From Alphaproteobacteria bacterium (GTDB lineage Bacteria; Pseudomonadota; Alphaproteobacteria; Caulobacterales; Parvularculaceae): a stretch of DNA of 64,000 nucleotides. Shown in pieces: positions 35,958 to 45,048 of the stretch. The stretch is taken from positions 32,204-96,203 of the forward strand of contig WGLT01000007.1 in assembly GCA_016125425.1 (NCBI GenBank), given 5' to 3'. The stretch's first letter is position 1. Every line of letters begins with the position of its first letter. The notes below the pieces were generated by a model that searched no databases, was not told the DNA's origin, and saw nothing but the letters and a program-made list of their open reading frames with translations. The position numbers and the translations under genes are program-made.

Positions 35958-36439
35958 CGATCAGTCTCCGGACCATCTGAATATCGGCTGGCGAAATAGA
36001 GGAGCGGCTTGCCCGCGCGCGCCTCGAACTTGACGACTTCGGCGACCAGAATCACGTGATCGCCCGCCTGATGTCGATTGACGATCCTGCAATCGAATGC
36101 GGCGAGCCGGTCCTTCAGAATGGGCGCGCCCGTCGTCCAGCGCTCATACTCTTCGGGCTTGAGCGGGGCCGCCCTGTAACGCGCGAAGCGCTCGGACTGG
36201 GTTCGCTGTCCGGCGTGCAGCACCGTGACCGCATAGGCGTCCGCGCCTATGAAGGCCGGAAAGCTCGACGCCTTGCGCTCCAGACACCACAGAACCAGAG
36301 GCGGCGAGAGCGACACCGAAACAAAGGAATTGACCGTGATCATCACGGGCGAGCCGTCGGCGCCCACGCAGCCGACCAGGCTCACGCCTGTTGCAAAGCG
36401 CCCGAAAGCGTCCTTCAGCGGCCGGTGCGGATCGGTCAT
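35954..36439 (-). CDS. flavin reductase family protein
   Basis: FMN-binding split-barrel reductase of 161 residues that supplies reduced flavin to a monooxygenase. The start DAFGRFATGVSLVG and TVNSFVSVSLSPPLVLWCL and the SSFPAFIGADAYAV segment are typical of the HpaC/FRP type. No partner monooxygenase is adjacent; an FAD monooxygenase lies 5 kb away on the same strand but has its own FAD-reduction fold. It may instead serve a distant enzyme. It overlaps the HIBADH-like gene by 4 bp. Confidence 0.88.
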   Translation of the reverse strand: MTDPHRPLKDAFGRFATGVSLVGCVGADGSPVMITVNSFVSVSLSPPLVLWCLERKASSFPAFIGADAYAVTVLHAGQRTQSERFARYRAAPLKPEEYERWTTGAPILKDRLAAFDCRIVNRHQAGDHVILVAEVVKFEARAGKPLLYFASRYSDGPETDR

Positions 36440-36567
36440 CGGCGGCGGGCGCTCCTCGGCAATGCGTTCAAGTCAAGCCCCTAATCGTTAATGTCTTGAA
36501 TATCTTATATCTTGTGCCTCTATCAGCAATCATTGAAAATGAACAGCGTTCCCGACGAGGGACAGCG

Positions 36568-36586
36568 CGGCCGCTGCGGCCGTTTT
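36568..36586 (+). terminator. hairpin with T4 in the leader of the SLC13 gene
   Basis: CGGCCG, loop CTG, CGGCCG followed by TTTT. It lies 31 bp upstream of the SLC13 ATG, not at a gene end, so it could be an attenuator or a terminator for a short leader. On the other strand it would not serve the flavin-reductase gene, which points away. Confidence 0.5.
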
Positions 36587-36617
36587 CAGGGATCATGACG
36601 GGGAACCCGCGTCTGAC

Positions 36618-38480
36618 ATGATAGACTCAATCGCCTCGGCGCCGTGGCAGATGTGGGTGACGCTGGCGATTATCATCGTCACCATCATTCTCTATGCTTC
36701 GGATCGCTTTTCGATCGAACTCGTGTCGGCGGGCTCGCTGGTCGCGTTGCTGCTCTTGTTCAAAGAGGCGCCGCTGCTGAACGAGGCCGGCAAGCCCCTG
36801 CTCTCGACAGAAGGGCTGCTCGCCGGTTTTGCGAGCCCGGGCCTGATCGCGATTATGTGCCTGCTTATTATCGGCCAGGGCATATTCCAGTCCGGCGCGA
36901 TGGACCTGCCCACCAAATACCTGATGCAGGCCTATGAGAAGCATGCCGTTCTCGTCACGATCGGCATTTACATCATGATCTACGCCGTCAGCGCCTTCCT
37001 CAACGACACGCCCGTTGTTGTCATGTTCATCCCGCTGATCGCCTCGATCGCCGCGCATGGGAACATTCCCGCATCCCGTCTGATGATGCCGCTCTCTTTC
37101 ATCGCGCTGATGGGAGGCATGACGACGACGATCGGCTCCTCGACCAATATTCTCGCCGCCGCCTCCTTCAAGGCGATCGCGCACGAACAGATCGGCTTCT
37201 TCGATCTGACGCCGATGGCGCTTATTCTCGGCGGGGTCGGCCTCCTTTACCTGGCGACGGCGGGCCGGCTCCTGCTGCCGCGCCACGCCAATCCGGACGC
37301 CGGGCAAGGCGAGCGCGAAAGCAAGCAGTTCATCGCGCAGATCGACATCACGCCGGGCCATCCCCTCGTCGGCAAGGGCGCGGTGTCGGGGCTGTTTCCG
37401 GATCTGCCCGACGTCACGGTCCGCATGGTGTTGCGCCGGGGCGAAGCGATCCTGCCGCCTTATGACGACTTCTCCTTCCGCCCGCATGACGTTCTCATCA
37501 TCGCCGCGACCCGCGCCGCGCTGACCAGTCTTTTGAAATCCAATCCCGACATCCTCGACGGGCTGATGGCCGAAACGGCCCTCGACGTCGAAGGCGGCGG
37601 GGCGCGGTCGCGCCAGCTGACCATGGTCGAGGCGGTTGTGGCGCCGGGCTCGCGCATGATCGGGCGCTCGATCGCGCAGATCGGCTTTCATTACCAAACG
37701 GGATGCACGATCATCGGCATTGAGCGCCGCAGCCGAATGATCCGCGCGCATATGAACACCATCCGGCTCGAAGCGGGCGACGTGCTGCTGATCGTCGGTC
37801 CGACCCGGGAGGTGCAGCGGCTGCGCGCCGACCGCGATCTTCTCGTGCTGGAATGGTCGATGACGGGACTGCCCGCGCTCCGGCACGCCCGTTCGGCGGC
37901 GCTGATCTTTGTGGGCGTCGTCCTCGCCGCCGCGAGCGGATTGCTGCCGATCGAAATCGCGGCGTTCTCCGGCGCGCTCGCCATGGTGGCCGCCGGCAGT
38001 CTTAATATCAGGCAGGCCTCGCGCGCGATCGACCGGCGGATCTACTTGCTGGTCGGCTCCTCCATCGCCATGGGCGCGGCCCTCGATGCGACCGGCGGGG
38101 CGAGGCTGATCGGCGAATCGATCGCGGCGCTGTCCGCGCAATTCGGACCGACCGCGCTGATCTCCGCGCTCTTCATTCTGTCCGCAGGGCTGACCAATAT
38201 CCTGTCGAACAACGCGACCGCGGTATTGTTCACGCCGATCGCGGTCAGCGCCGCCGCCCAGGCCGGTCTCGATTCTGAAGTCGCGGTTCTGACGATCATT
38301 TACGGCGCCAACTGCCCGTTTGCGACGCCGATCGGCTATCAGACCAACCTCCTCGTCATGACGCCGGGTCATTACAAATTTAGGGATTTTCTCGTGGTCG
38401 GCGGCCCGCTGATCCTCGTCTTGTGGATCGTCTACACGCTCGCCGCGCCGATCTATTTTCGCGCGATCGGCGCGCTTTAG
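36618..38480 (+). CDS. SLC13-family anion transporter with two RCK_C domains
   Basis: Sodium-coupled dicarboxylate/sulphate-type permease of 620 residues. About eleven membrane helices are arranged in two halves with soluble TrkA-C (RCK_C) domains between (about 235-400). Helix 5 precedes the SNT motif GGMTTTIGSSTNI, and the second half has NNATAVLFTP and NCPFATPIGYQTN. Substrates in the family include sulphate, citrate, succinate and phosphate. A T-tailed hairpin occupies its 5' leader. It is monocistronic; the aminoacyl-transferase follows after 67 bp. Confidence 0.9.
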   Translation: MIDSIASAPWQMWVTLAIIIVTIILYASDRFSIELVSAGSLVALLLLFKEAPLLNEAGKPLLSTEGLLAGFASPGLIAIMCLLIIGQGIFQSGAMDLPTKYLMQAYEKHAVLVTIGIYIMIYAVSAFLNDTPVVVMFIPLIASIAAHGNIPASRLMMPLSFIALMGGMTTTIGSSTNILAAASFKAIAHEQIGFFDLTPMALILGGVGLLYLATAGRLLLPRHANPDAGQGERESKQFIAQIDITPGHPLVGKGAVSGLFPDLPDVTVRMVLRRGEAILPPYDDFSFRPHDVLIIAATRAALTSLLKSNPDILDGLMAETALDVEGGGARSRQLTMVEAVVAPGSRMIGRSIAQIGFHYQTGCTIIGIERRSRMIRAHMNTIRLEAGDVLLIVGPTREVQRLRADRDLLVLEWSMTGLPALRHARSAALIFVGVVLAAASGLLPIEIAAFSGALAMVAAGSLNIRQASRAIDRRIYLLVGSSIAMGAALDATGGARLIGESIAALSAQFGPTALISALFILSAGLTNILSNNATAVLFTPIAVSAAAQAGLDSEVAVLTIIYGANCPFATPIGYQTNLLVMTPGHYKFRDFLVVGGPLILVLWIVYTLAAPIYFRAIGAL

Positions 38481-38547
38481 CCCGCGCAGCCCGCCGCATT
38501 GCCCGCCCGCTAATCGGCCGCTAAGATTCCTGCGTTAGGATTCATGC

Positions 38548-39315
38548 ATGCGCAAAGAAGACGTCACGAGCCGGTTCGGCCTTGAAAGCGGCGATTTCTA
38601 CATCACCGCGCCGGCGCCCTGCCCTTATCTGCCGGGCAAGGTCGAGCGGAAGGTCTTTTCCTATCTGAACGGCGCCGGAGCGCCTTCGGTCAACGCCATG
38701 CTGTCGCGGCGCGGATTCCGCCGTTCACAGAACATTATCTATATCCCCGCCTGCGAGTCGTGCCAGGCTTGCGTGCCCGTTCGGATCGTAGCCGGCGATT
38801 TCGAACTGACGCGTTCGAGAAAGCGCGTGCTGACGCGTAACGCCGATATCGTCCGGCGCATTCGCGCGCCGCGCGCGACGAGCGAACAATTCTCCATTTT
38901 GCGCGCTTATCTCGACGCGCGCCACGATGACGGCGGCATGGCCGACATGACCGTGCTGGATTACGCATCGATGGTCGAGGAGACCGCCGTCGATACGATG
39001 CTGGTCGAATATTCGCAGTGCGAAGAAAACGGCGAAGAGCGGCTCATCGCCTGCGCGCTCACGGACCGCCTGACCGACGGTCTTTCGATGGTTTACAGCT
39101 TTTTTGAACCGGAAGAGTCCGCGCGCAGCCTCGGCCAGTTCATGATCCTCGATCACGTTTCGCTCGCGCTCGAACTTTCGCTGCCCTATGTCTATCTCGG
39201 CTATTGGGTCGAAGGCTCGCCCAAGATGGATTACAAGCAGCGTTTCCAACCGCTCGAAAAGCTGACGCCGACGGGCTGGACTCGCATGGACCGCAAATCC
39301 GCCGGCGCGCGCTGA
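38548..39315 (+). CDS. bpt: aspartate/glutamate leucyltransferase (N-degron pathway)
   Basis: Transfers leucine from Leu-tRNA to N-terminal Asp or Glu so that ClpS/ClpAP degrades the protein. The 255-residue enzyme has the N-terminal cysteine motif with C69, C72 and C75 (PACESCQACVP), the SRKRVLTRN helix and the VYLGYWVEGSPKMDYK signature. It belongs to the ATE/Bpt family and acts in the cytosol. It shares an N-end-rule link in theme with Lon at 47.9 kb, though not in genomic linkage. The lipoprotein gene follows after 10 bp. Confidence 0.94.
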   Translation: MRKEDVTSRFGLESGDFYITAPAPCPYLPGKVERKVFSYLNGAGAPSVNAMLSRRGFRRSQNIIYIPACESCQACVPVRIVAGDFELTRSRKRVLTRNADIVRRIRAPRATSEQFSILRAYLDARHDDGGMADMTVLDYASMVEETAVDTMLVEYSQCEENGEERLIACALTDRLTDGLSMVYSFFEPEESARSLGQFMILDHVSLALELSLPYVYLGYWVEGSPKMDYKQRFQPLEKLTPTGWTRMDRKSAGAR

Positions 39316-39325
39316 GAAAATCGCT

Positions 39326-39691
39326 ATGAACCCGGAAATCAGAACCCTGATCGGCGCGGGGCTCGCGCTCGCAGCGGCCGCCTGCGCAAGCGCGCCCTTC
39401 GGCTACGCCGAGGACCGGTGCGTCGGGGCGCGCAATCGCTGCGATACAAGCTGCGCGAGCCTCCGGGACGGGCCGGCCCATGCAGCCTGCATCCAGCGTT
39501 GTCAGATGCAGGAGAGCCAGTGCCGCGTGACCGGCGACGACTCAGCCACCGCGCTGTCGGTCGACCGGTCGATCGGCGAAGCGCGCTCTGAAAGAGAGAA
39601 AGAAGAGGGTTTCAGGCGCTGGAAGGCCGCGAAAGAAAAGGAGCGAGAGGCGCAAGAGGCGCTGAAGGCGCAACAGAACGACGCGCCCTGA
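39326..39691 (+). CDS. lipoprotein-like protein with mirror-symmetric twin CX3C motif
   Basis: A 121-residue protein with an N-terminal hydrophobic segment ending in a lipobox-like AAAC (C20), so it is probably exported and perhaps lipid-anchored. The mature part has six cysteines at 32, 39, 43, 55, 59 and 66. Their spacing is C-x6-C-x3-C-x11-C-x3-C-x6-C, a mirror pattern. A twin CX3C helical hairpin held by disulphides is suggested. The C-terminal 50 residues are a highly charged helix rich in Glu/Lys/Ala. It may be co-transcribed with bpt. I do not recognise a family. Confidence 0.65.
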   Translation: MNPEIRTLIGAGLALAAAACASAPFGYAEDRCVGARNRCDTSCASLRDGPAHAACIQRCQMQESQCRVTGDDSATALSVDRSIGEARSEREKEEGFRRWKAAKEKEREAQEALKAQQNDAP

Positions 39692-39842
39692 CCGCGAGCC
39701 TTTCGCATGCGCTCGCCGCTTGATTTCCGCCGCGCGTCCGGAATGCTACTCTCGATCCTCCGCCCGGCCCAATACGCGGCGGAGCGCACGCCAGAGTCAA
39801 ACCGCCAAGCGGATGCGCCCGAACAAGCACAGGAGACCGAGC

Positions 39843-40964
39843 TTGGCGCAGCTGCGCTTTTCGAACCGGCCGAGCGCGCCGAAAGACCCGGCGGGCGATG
39901 AAACCGGGGACGCCGCGACGGATGCCGACAATTCGTTTTTGTTCGCAGACCCGGCGCCGCCCGCGAATTCCAGGCGGCGGACAATGCGGCGCGTTTCCGC
40001 GATCGTCGCGGGCGTTGTCGTATTCGCCGGCGTTGTCACGCTCGCGCTGAACAAGGGAGAACTGGGCGATTTCGCCGAACAGGCGTCGCGCGCAGAACCC
40101 GGCTGGATCGGGCTCGGCGTCGCCGGGCAGATCGCCGCATTTCTGTCGCAGGCTCTAGTCTGGCGTCTGGTGCTCGCGCGGCTTGGCTGCAAGATCAGCC
40201 TGTTCCCTCTTTTCCGTCTTAGCCTCGCCAAGCTGTGCGCCGACCAGACACTGCCTTCGGCCGGCATTTCCGGCGCGGTCTTCATCGTGCACGCCCTGAC
40301 CAAGCACGGCGCGACGCAGAAAAACGCCATGGCGGCGTTCATATTCGGGGCGGCGTCTTTCATCGCGGCTTTCGCCATCGCGGTGCTGGCGAGCTTCACC
40401 TACATTGCGCTCGAACATGCGCCCGCGCGCATCGCCGCAGTCGGCGTCGTCGCCGGCGCGACAGTCGTCGCGGCCGCCCTGGTCGCGCTCGCAATCACGG
40501 CGACCATTCGCACCGGCCGCATTCGCAAGCGTCTGATGAGAAACAAGCTGGCCTCTCGCGCGATCGCTCTCGTCAGCTATGCGGTCGCCACGATCGGTTC
40601 GGAAAAGCGGTTGTTCGCAAGATCTGTCCTCATTCAGATCGGCCAAAGGCTGTGCGACGCGCTCACCTTGTGGCTCGCTTTCTTCGCGATCGGCGAGCAC
40701 GCCCCTTTCGCGGCCTGTCTCGCGGGGATTTCAGTCGCGTCGATCGCCGCCACGATTGCGCCGACGCCCATGGGGATCGGTTCTTTCGAAGGCGCGCTGG
40801 TTGCGACGCTGACCGGACTCGGCGCGCCCGTGGAGGCGGCGCTGACGACGACCCTGCTCTATCGCGGCTTGTCCTTGTGGCTGCCCCTCGGCCTCGGATT
40901 CATCGTCATTCAGCACGAGCTCTTGCGGCGGGGATCGCCGCCGCCCGCAAGCGCTGCGACTTAA
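39843..40964 (+). CDS. lysylphosphatidylglycerol-synthase-type membrane protein (DUF/YbhN-like)
   Basis: A 373-residue integral membrane protein with about eight helices, of the UPF0104/LPG_synthase_TM group (the flippase half of MprF, without the tRNA transferase half). Recognisable parts are WIGLGVAGQIAAFLSQALVWRLV, AGISGAVFIVHAL and the motif APTPMGIGSFEGALVATL. A cytosolic Pro/Asp-rich N-terminus (about 50 residues) precedes TM1. A TTG at 39843 is used because AGGAG is seven bases upstream; upstream extensions lack homology. Its stop overlaps that of the convergent monooxygenase. Confidence 0.75.
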   Translation: MAQLRFSNRPSAPKDPAGDETGDAATDADNSFLFADPAPPANSRRRTMRRVSAIVAGVVVFAGVVTLALNKGELGDFAEQASRAEPGWIGLGVAGQIAAFLSQALVWRLVLARLGCKISLFPLFRLSLAKLCADQTLPSAGISGAVFIVHALTKHGATQKNAMAAFIFGAASFIAAFAIAVLASFTYIALEHAPARIAAVGVVAGATVVAAALVALAITATIRTGRIRKRLMRNKLASRAIALVSYAVATIGSEKRLFARSVLIQIGQRLCDALTLWLAFFAIGEHAPFAACLAGISVASIAATIAPTPMGIGSFEGALVATLTGLGAPVEAALTTTLLYRGLSLWLPLGLGFIVIQHELLRRGSPPPASAAT

Positions 40965-42172
40965 TCGATGATGCATTCGTGCTCCCGGTAATTCGGGAGG
41001 TCGAAATCGTCGCCGATCATCGCCAGCATCATCGACTGGCCGATAAGCGGCACTTTCAAGAGCCGCGTCGACTGATTGCGCAGCCACAAGGAGAGCGCGG
41101 TTTTCGGCACGAGCCGATCTGCGAATTTGGCGGCGCTTTTCTGCTGCTTTTCAACGAACGGCCGGAACATGGACTCAAACTGCGCAAACGCCGCCGCATA
41201 ATCTCCGCCGGAGCGCGCAAGCTCGCCGGCGAGAAGATAGGCGCCCGCCATGGCGATGGCCGTTCCCTGTCCGGAAAGCAGCGAGGGACAATAGGCGGCG
41301 TCGCCGACCAGAGCGACGCGGCCCCTGGACCAGGCCGGCGCCTTGATCTGGCACGCAGCCTCGAAATAGAGATCCTCCGCCGAATGAAGCCGCGACTCGA
41401 TCTCCGGCCACTCCCAGCCCGCGCCTTGAAAGGCTTGCGAAATCGCCTGCCTCTCGGCCGCGACGTCATGCCGGCGCGGCGCCGGTCGGCCCTGGTCGAC
41501 CCAGCTAAAGAAAAAAGCCGTGCGACCGTCGCGCAGCGAATATCGCGAAATCTGGCGCCCCGGTTCGGCGTAGCTCGTATAGGCGCCTTCGTCTCGATGC
41601 GGATATTCGCGCGATGTGAAGGAGGCCATCCAATAGCCGAGCGGCGCCTCGTACGCCTCATCCGGACCGAAAGCGCGGCGGCGAACAACGGAGCGCAGGC
41701 CGTCCGCCCCGATCACAAGGTCGTACCGCCCCGGCGCGCTATGGCGGAACCGGACATCCACGCCGTCGGACTGTTCTGACAGGTCGACGATTTCGTCTCC
41801 GAACAGAATCGGCGTCCTCCCCTCGACCTGCCGATAGATCGCGTAGGCGAGATCGCCGCGCTGGAGAGACAGAAACCTCCGCCCGAGCACGGTCCGGATC
41901 AGCTCGCCGCTGATTCCCGCGACTTTGCGGTTTCGACCGTTCACGAAGCGCGCTTCGTCAATCACATAGCCGGCCTCCCGAAACTCCGGAATGAGCCGCA
42001 TGCGTTCGGCGACTTCGAAGCCGACGCCCCAGAAATCGATCATGAAGCCGCCGCGCCGCGGCGCAGGGGCAAGTTCGACGACGGTCGGCGCGAAGCCGTA
42101 ACGTCGAAGCCAGTAAGCGAGCGTCGAACCGCTGACGCCGAGGCCGGAGATGAGAATCCGGCGATTGTGCAT
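40961..42172 (-). CDS. FAD-dependent monooxygenase (PHBH fold)
   Basis: Group-A flavoprotein monooxygenase of 403 residues. The FAD motif is GLGVSGSTLAYWL (10-22), the DG motif YDLVIGADGLRS and the GD motif RVALVGDAAYCPSLLSGQG. The C-terminal 70 residues have a hydrophobic tail. The group hydroxylates aromatics or polyketides using NAD(P)H; the substrate is unknown and no aromatic pathway is near. The ATG is at 42172. It shares the spacer with the end of the formaldehyde dehydrogenase gene. Confidence 0.85.
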   Translation of the reverse strand: MHNRRILISGLGVSGSTLAYWLRRYGFAPTVVELAPAPRRGGFMIDFWGVGFEVAERMRLIPEFREAGYVIDEARFVNGRNRKVAGISGELIRTVLGRRFLSLQRGDLAYAIYRQVEGRTPILFGDEIVDLSEQSDGVDVRFRHSAPGRYDLVIGADGLRSVVRRRAFGPDEAYEAPLGYWMASFTSREYPHRDEGAYTSYAEPGRQISRYSLRDGRTAFFFSWVDQGRPAPRRHDVAAERQAISQAFQGAGWEWPEIESRLHSAEDLYFEAACQIKAPAWSRGRVALVGDAAYCPSLLSGQGTAIAMAGAYLLAGELARSGGDYAAAFAQFESMFRPFVEKQQKSAAKFADRLVPKTALSLWLRNQSTRLLKVPLIGQSMMLAMIGDDFDLPNYREHECIID

Positions 42173-42298
42173 TCCTGCCGCCTCCCCCTGAGGACGGCTT
42201 CATGTACACTCAGTTTCCGGGATTCTCAACGCCGCGAGGTAATCGAGTCGGCGATTACTGAATTCTTAACAGAGGGTGAGCGCATCTTTGCTAATGAA

Positions 42299-42311
42299 AG
42301 AGCGAAGCTCT
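42299..42311 (-). terminator. weak hairpin downstream of frmA
   Basis: AGAGC, loop of three, GCTCT, followed on the minus strand by TTTC. The stem is only five base pairs. It lies 16 bp after the frmA stop, so it may end that transcript. Confidence 0.35.
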
Positions 42312-42326
42312 ACTGAAAACAGGCTA

Positions 42327-43439
42327 TCAGAATGTGATAACGCTCCTGATGCTTTTGCCCTTGTGCATCAGATCGAAGGCGTCATTGATCTTCTCCAGCG
42401 GCATTTTATGCGTGATGAGATCGTCGATATTGAGCTTGCCGCTCATATACATGTCGACGATTTTCGGCGTGTCGGTGCGCCCTCTCGCCCCGCCGAATGC
42501 GGTGCCTTTCCAGACCCGGCCCGTCACGAGCTGGAACGGACGCGTCGAAATCTCCTTGCCTGATTCGGCTACGCCGATGATGATCGACTGCCCCCAGCCG
42601 CGGTGGCAGCATTCAAGCGCCTGGCGCATCACCTCCGTATTGCCGGTGCAGTCGAAGGAATAGTCGGCGCCGCCGCCCGTGATCTCGATCACCTTGTCGA
42701 CGACATGCGCCGCGCCGATTTCATTCGGATTGATGAAATCCGTCATGCCGAATTTTTCGGCCATGGCGCGTTTGCCCGGATTGATGTCGACGCCGATGAT
42801 CTTGTCGGCGCCGACCAGGCGCGCGCCCTGAATCACATTGAGCCCGATGCCTCCCAGGCCGAATACGGCGACATTGGCGCCCGGCTCCGCCTTGGCGGTC
42901 CACATCACCGCCCCGACGCCCGTCGTCACGCCGCAGCCGATATAGCAGGCGGTGTCGAAGGGCGCGTCTTCGCGAATCTTCGCAACGGCGATTTCCGGCA
43001 GAACCGTGAAATTCGAAAAGGTCGAGCAGCCCATATAGTGATAGATCGTCTGGCCTTTATAGGAAAAGCGGCTTGTGCCGTCCGGCATGAGGCCCTTGCC
43101 CTGCGTCGCGCGAATGGACGTGCACAGATTGGATTTGCGCGAAAGGCAGGTTTTGCACTGACGGCATTCCGGCGTGTAGAGCGGGATGACATGATCGCCC
43201 GGTTTCACGCTCGTGACGCCCGCGCCGACATCGCGCACGATCCCGGCGCCCTCATGGCCGAGAATCGAGGGAAAGACGCCTTCGGAATCCTTGCCTTCAA
43301 GCGTATAGGCGTCGGTGTGGCAAACGCCGGTCGCCATGATCTCGATCAGCACCTCGCCGGGCTTGGGGCCTTCAAGATCGAGCTCGACAATCTCCAGCGG
43401 CTGATTGGCGGCGAAAGCGACGGCGGCGCGGGTTTTCAT
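42327..43439 (-). CDS. frmA: S-(hydroxymethyl)glutathione dehydrogenase / class III alcohol dehydrogenase
   Basis: Zinc enzyme of 370 residues that oxidises the formaldehyde-glutathione adduct with NAD, for detoxification or C1 assimilation. Catalytic zinc ligands are C40, H62, E63 and C169; the structural zinc cysteines are C92, C95, C98 and C106. [13 protein letters not shown] is the NAD fold. It is typical in length. The ATG at 43439 is used. No separate S-formylglutathione hydrolase is adjacent. Confidence 0.95.
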   Translation of the reverse strand: MKTRAAVAFAANQPLEIVELDLEGPKPGEVLIEIMATGVCHTDAYTLEGKDSEGVFPSILGHEGAGIVRDVGAGVTSVKPGDHVIPLYTPECRQCKTCLSRKSNLCTSIRATQGKGLMPDGTSRFSYKGQTIYHYMGCSTFSNFTVLPEIAVAKIREDAPFDTACYIGCGVTTGVGAVMWTAKAEPGANVAVFGLGGIGLNVIQGARLVGADKIIGVDINPGKRAMAEKFGMTDFINPNEIGAAHVVDKVIEITGGGADYSFDCTGNTEVMRQALECCHRGWGQSIIIGVAESGKEISTRPFQLVTGRVWKGTAFGGARGRTDTPKIVDMYMSGKLNIDDLITHKMPLEKINDAFDLMHKGKSIRSVITF

Positions 43440-43528
43440 GGGGCACTCCCTCTTCTCGCCGCCGGCGGCGGCGCCAAGCGTTTTAGGCGGCGGCGCGCCG
43501 GTTTTCAAAGGGAAAGCGGCGCGCGCTT

Positions 43529-45034
43529 TCACGCCTTGTAGGCGCCCTTGTATTTCTCCCGCAACTGCGCCTTTTGCACCTTGCCCATCGCATTGCGCGG
43601 CAATTCCTTTTCCCAATAGAAGCGCCGCGGATGCTTGAAACGGGCGAGCGTCGCATCGAGCGCGGATTTAAGCGCGGCTTCGTCGACCGGCGCGCGCTCG
43701 GCGACAAGCACCGCGACAACCCCCTCGCCCAGATCCGCATGCGGCGCGCCGATGACCGCCGATTCCCTGACGCCCGGAACCGCGTCGAGAACGGCTTCGA
43801 TTTCTTTCGGATAGATATTATAGCCGCCGGAAATAATAAGATCCTTGGCGCGCCCGACGAGCCGCAGCCGCCCGTCCTGCGCCATCGTCCCGACATCGCC
43901 CGTGATGAAAAACCCGTCGGGGCGCATCTCTTCGGCGGTTTTTTCGGGAAGGCCCCAATAGCCGCTGAACAGGCTCGCCCCCCTGATCTCCACCGAACCG
44001 GCTTGCCCGCGCGGAAGCGCCTTCCCGCTGTCGTCGGCGATGCGGATTTCAACGCCCGGAAGGGCGTAGCCGACAGAGCCGGGAATGCGCTCGCCCTCGA
44101 GCGGGTTCGACGCGATGATGCCCGCTTCGCTCATCCCGTAGCGCTCAAGGATGCGAAATCCCGTGCGCGCCTCGAAAGCGTTCGAGGCTTCCTCCGTCAG
44201 CGGCGCCGAACCGGAGATGAACAGCCGCATATGGGCGCATTCCTCCCGCGTCAGCCCGTCATCGAGGAGGCGCGTATAGAATGTCGGCACGCCCATCAGG
44301 ATCGTCGCCTCGCCGAGATGACGGCGCAGCTCGGCGGGATCGAAACGATCGAGGAAGATGACCTTCGAAGCGTTCAAAAACGCCGTGTGCAGAGCGACGA
44401 AGAGTCCGTGAATGTGAAATACCGGCAAGGCGTGCAGCAGAACGTCGCTTTCGCGCAAGCCCCAGACCTCGCACAGCGCGCGCGCATTCGCCGCGAGCGC
44501 GCCATGGCTCAGCATGGCGCCTTTTGAGCGTCCGGTCGTGCCGGAGGTGTAGAGAATGGAGGCGAGATCGCTCGCGTCGCGCGCCGCCACGCCGCCCAAA
44601 GGCGCGGTCCCGGCGACGCGCCGCCTGAAAGCGTTCTCGGGTTCGCTTGAGAACGCCTCGACCAGCGACGCGCCCGCTTGCGCCGCGGCGCCGGCGAGCG
44701 CGTCCTTCGTCCCCGGCCGGCAGAAGAAGGCGCGCGGACGCGCGTCTTTCAGAAAGAAGGCGACTTCATTCGCCGTATAGGCCGTATTGAGCGGCGTGAA
44801 CACGCCGCCTGCGCGCAGCGCGCCGAGATAAAGCGCGACCGCCTCGACCGATTTGTCGACCTGCGCGAGGACGCGCTCGCCCGGCTCGAGCCCCGCATCG
44901 ATCAGCACGGCGGCAATGCGCGCCGCGAGTTCGTCCAGCGCGCCATAGGTGACGACGGGCCGGCCGGGCGGCGCGAAAGCGGGGGCGTCGGCGCGCGCGC
45001 GCCAGCGCTCGCGAAAAATCTCGTACAGATTCAT
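43529..45034 (-). CDS. matB: malonyl-CoA synthetase
   Basis: Adenylate-forming ligase of 501 residues that converts malonate, CoA and ATP to malonyl-CoA. It has [18 protein letters not shown], the MatB-typical [15 protein letters not shown], the [11 protein letters not shown] loop and the C-terminal [10 protein letters not shown] catalytic lysine. It belongs to the MatB subgroup rather than acetyl-CoA synthetase. No malonate decarboxylase genes are present. The gap to frmA is about 90 bp, so they may be separate units. Confidence 0.92.
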   Translation of the reverse strand: MNLYEIFRERWRARADAPAFAPPGRPVVTYGALDELAARIAAVLIDAGLEPGERVLAQVDKSVEAVALYLGALRAGGVFTPLNTAYTANEVAFFLKDARPRAFFCRPGTKDALAGAAAQAGASLVEAFSSEPENAFRRRVAGTAPLGGVAARDASDLASILYTSGTTGRSKGAMLSHGALAANARALCEVWGLRESDVLLHALPVFHIHGLFVALHTAFLNASKVIFLDRFDPAELRRHLGEATILMGVPTFYTRLLDDGLTREECAHMRLFISGSAPLTEEASNAFEARTGFRILERYGMSEAGIIASNPLEGERIPGSVGYALPGVEIRIADDSGKALPRGQAGSVEIRGASLFSGYWGLPEKTAEEMRPDGFFITGDVGTMAQDGRLRLVGRAKDLIISGGYNIYPKEIEAVLDAVPGVRESAVIGAPHADLGEGVVAVLVAERAPVDEAALKSALDATLARFKHPRRFYWEKELPRNAMGKVQKAQLREKYKGAYKA

Positions 45035-45048
45035 TCCGGTCGAACCGC

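Noticed and set aside
36318..36335. Third FNR-like box in the flavin reductase gene (TTGAC-N4-ATCAT)
   Set aside because: It lies inside coding sequence and the second half does not match; chance is more likely.
36627..38372. A 581-codon open frame antisense to the SLC13 gene
   Set aside because: It is a shadow of the high-G+C coding strand; composition is Arg/Asp/Gln-rich, no domain is seen, and the sense gene is clearly a transporter.
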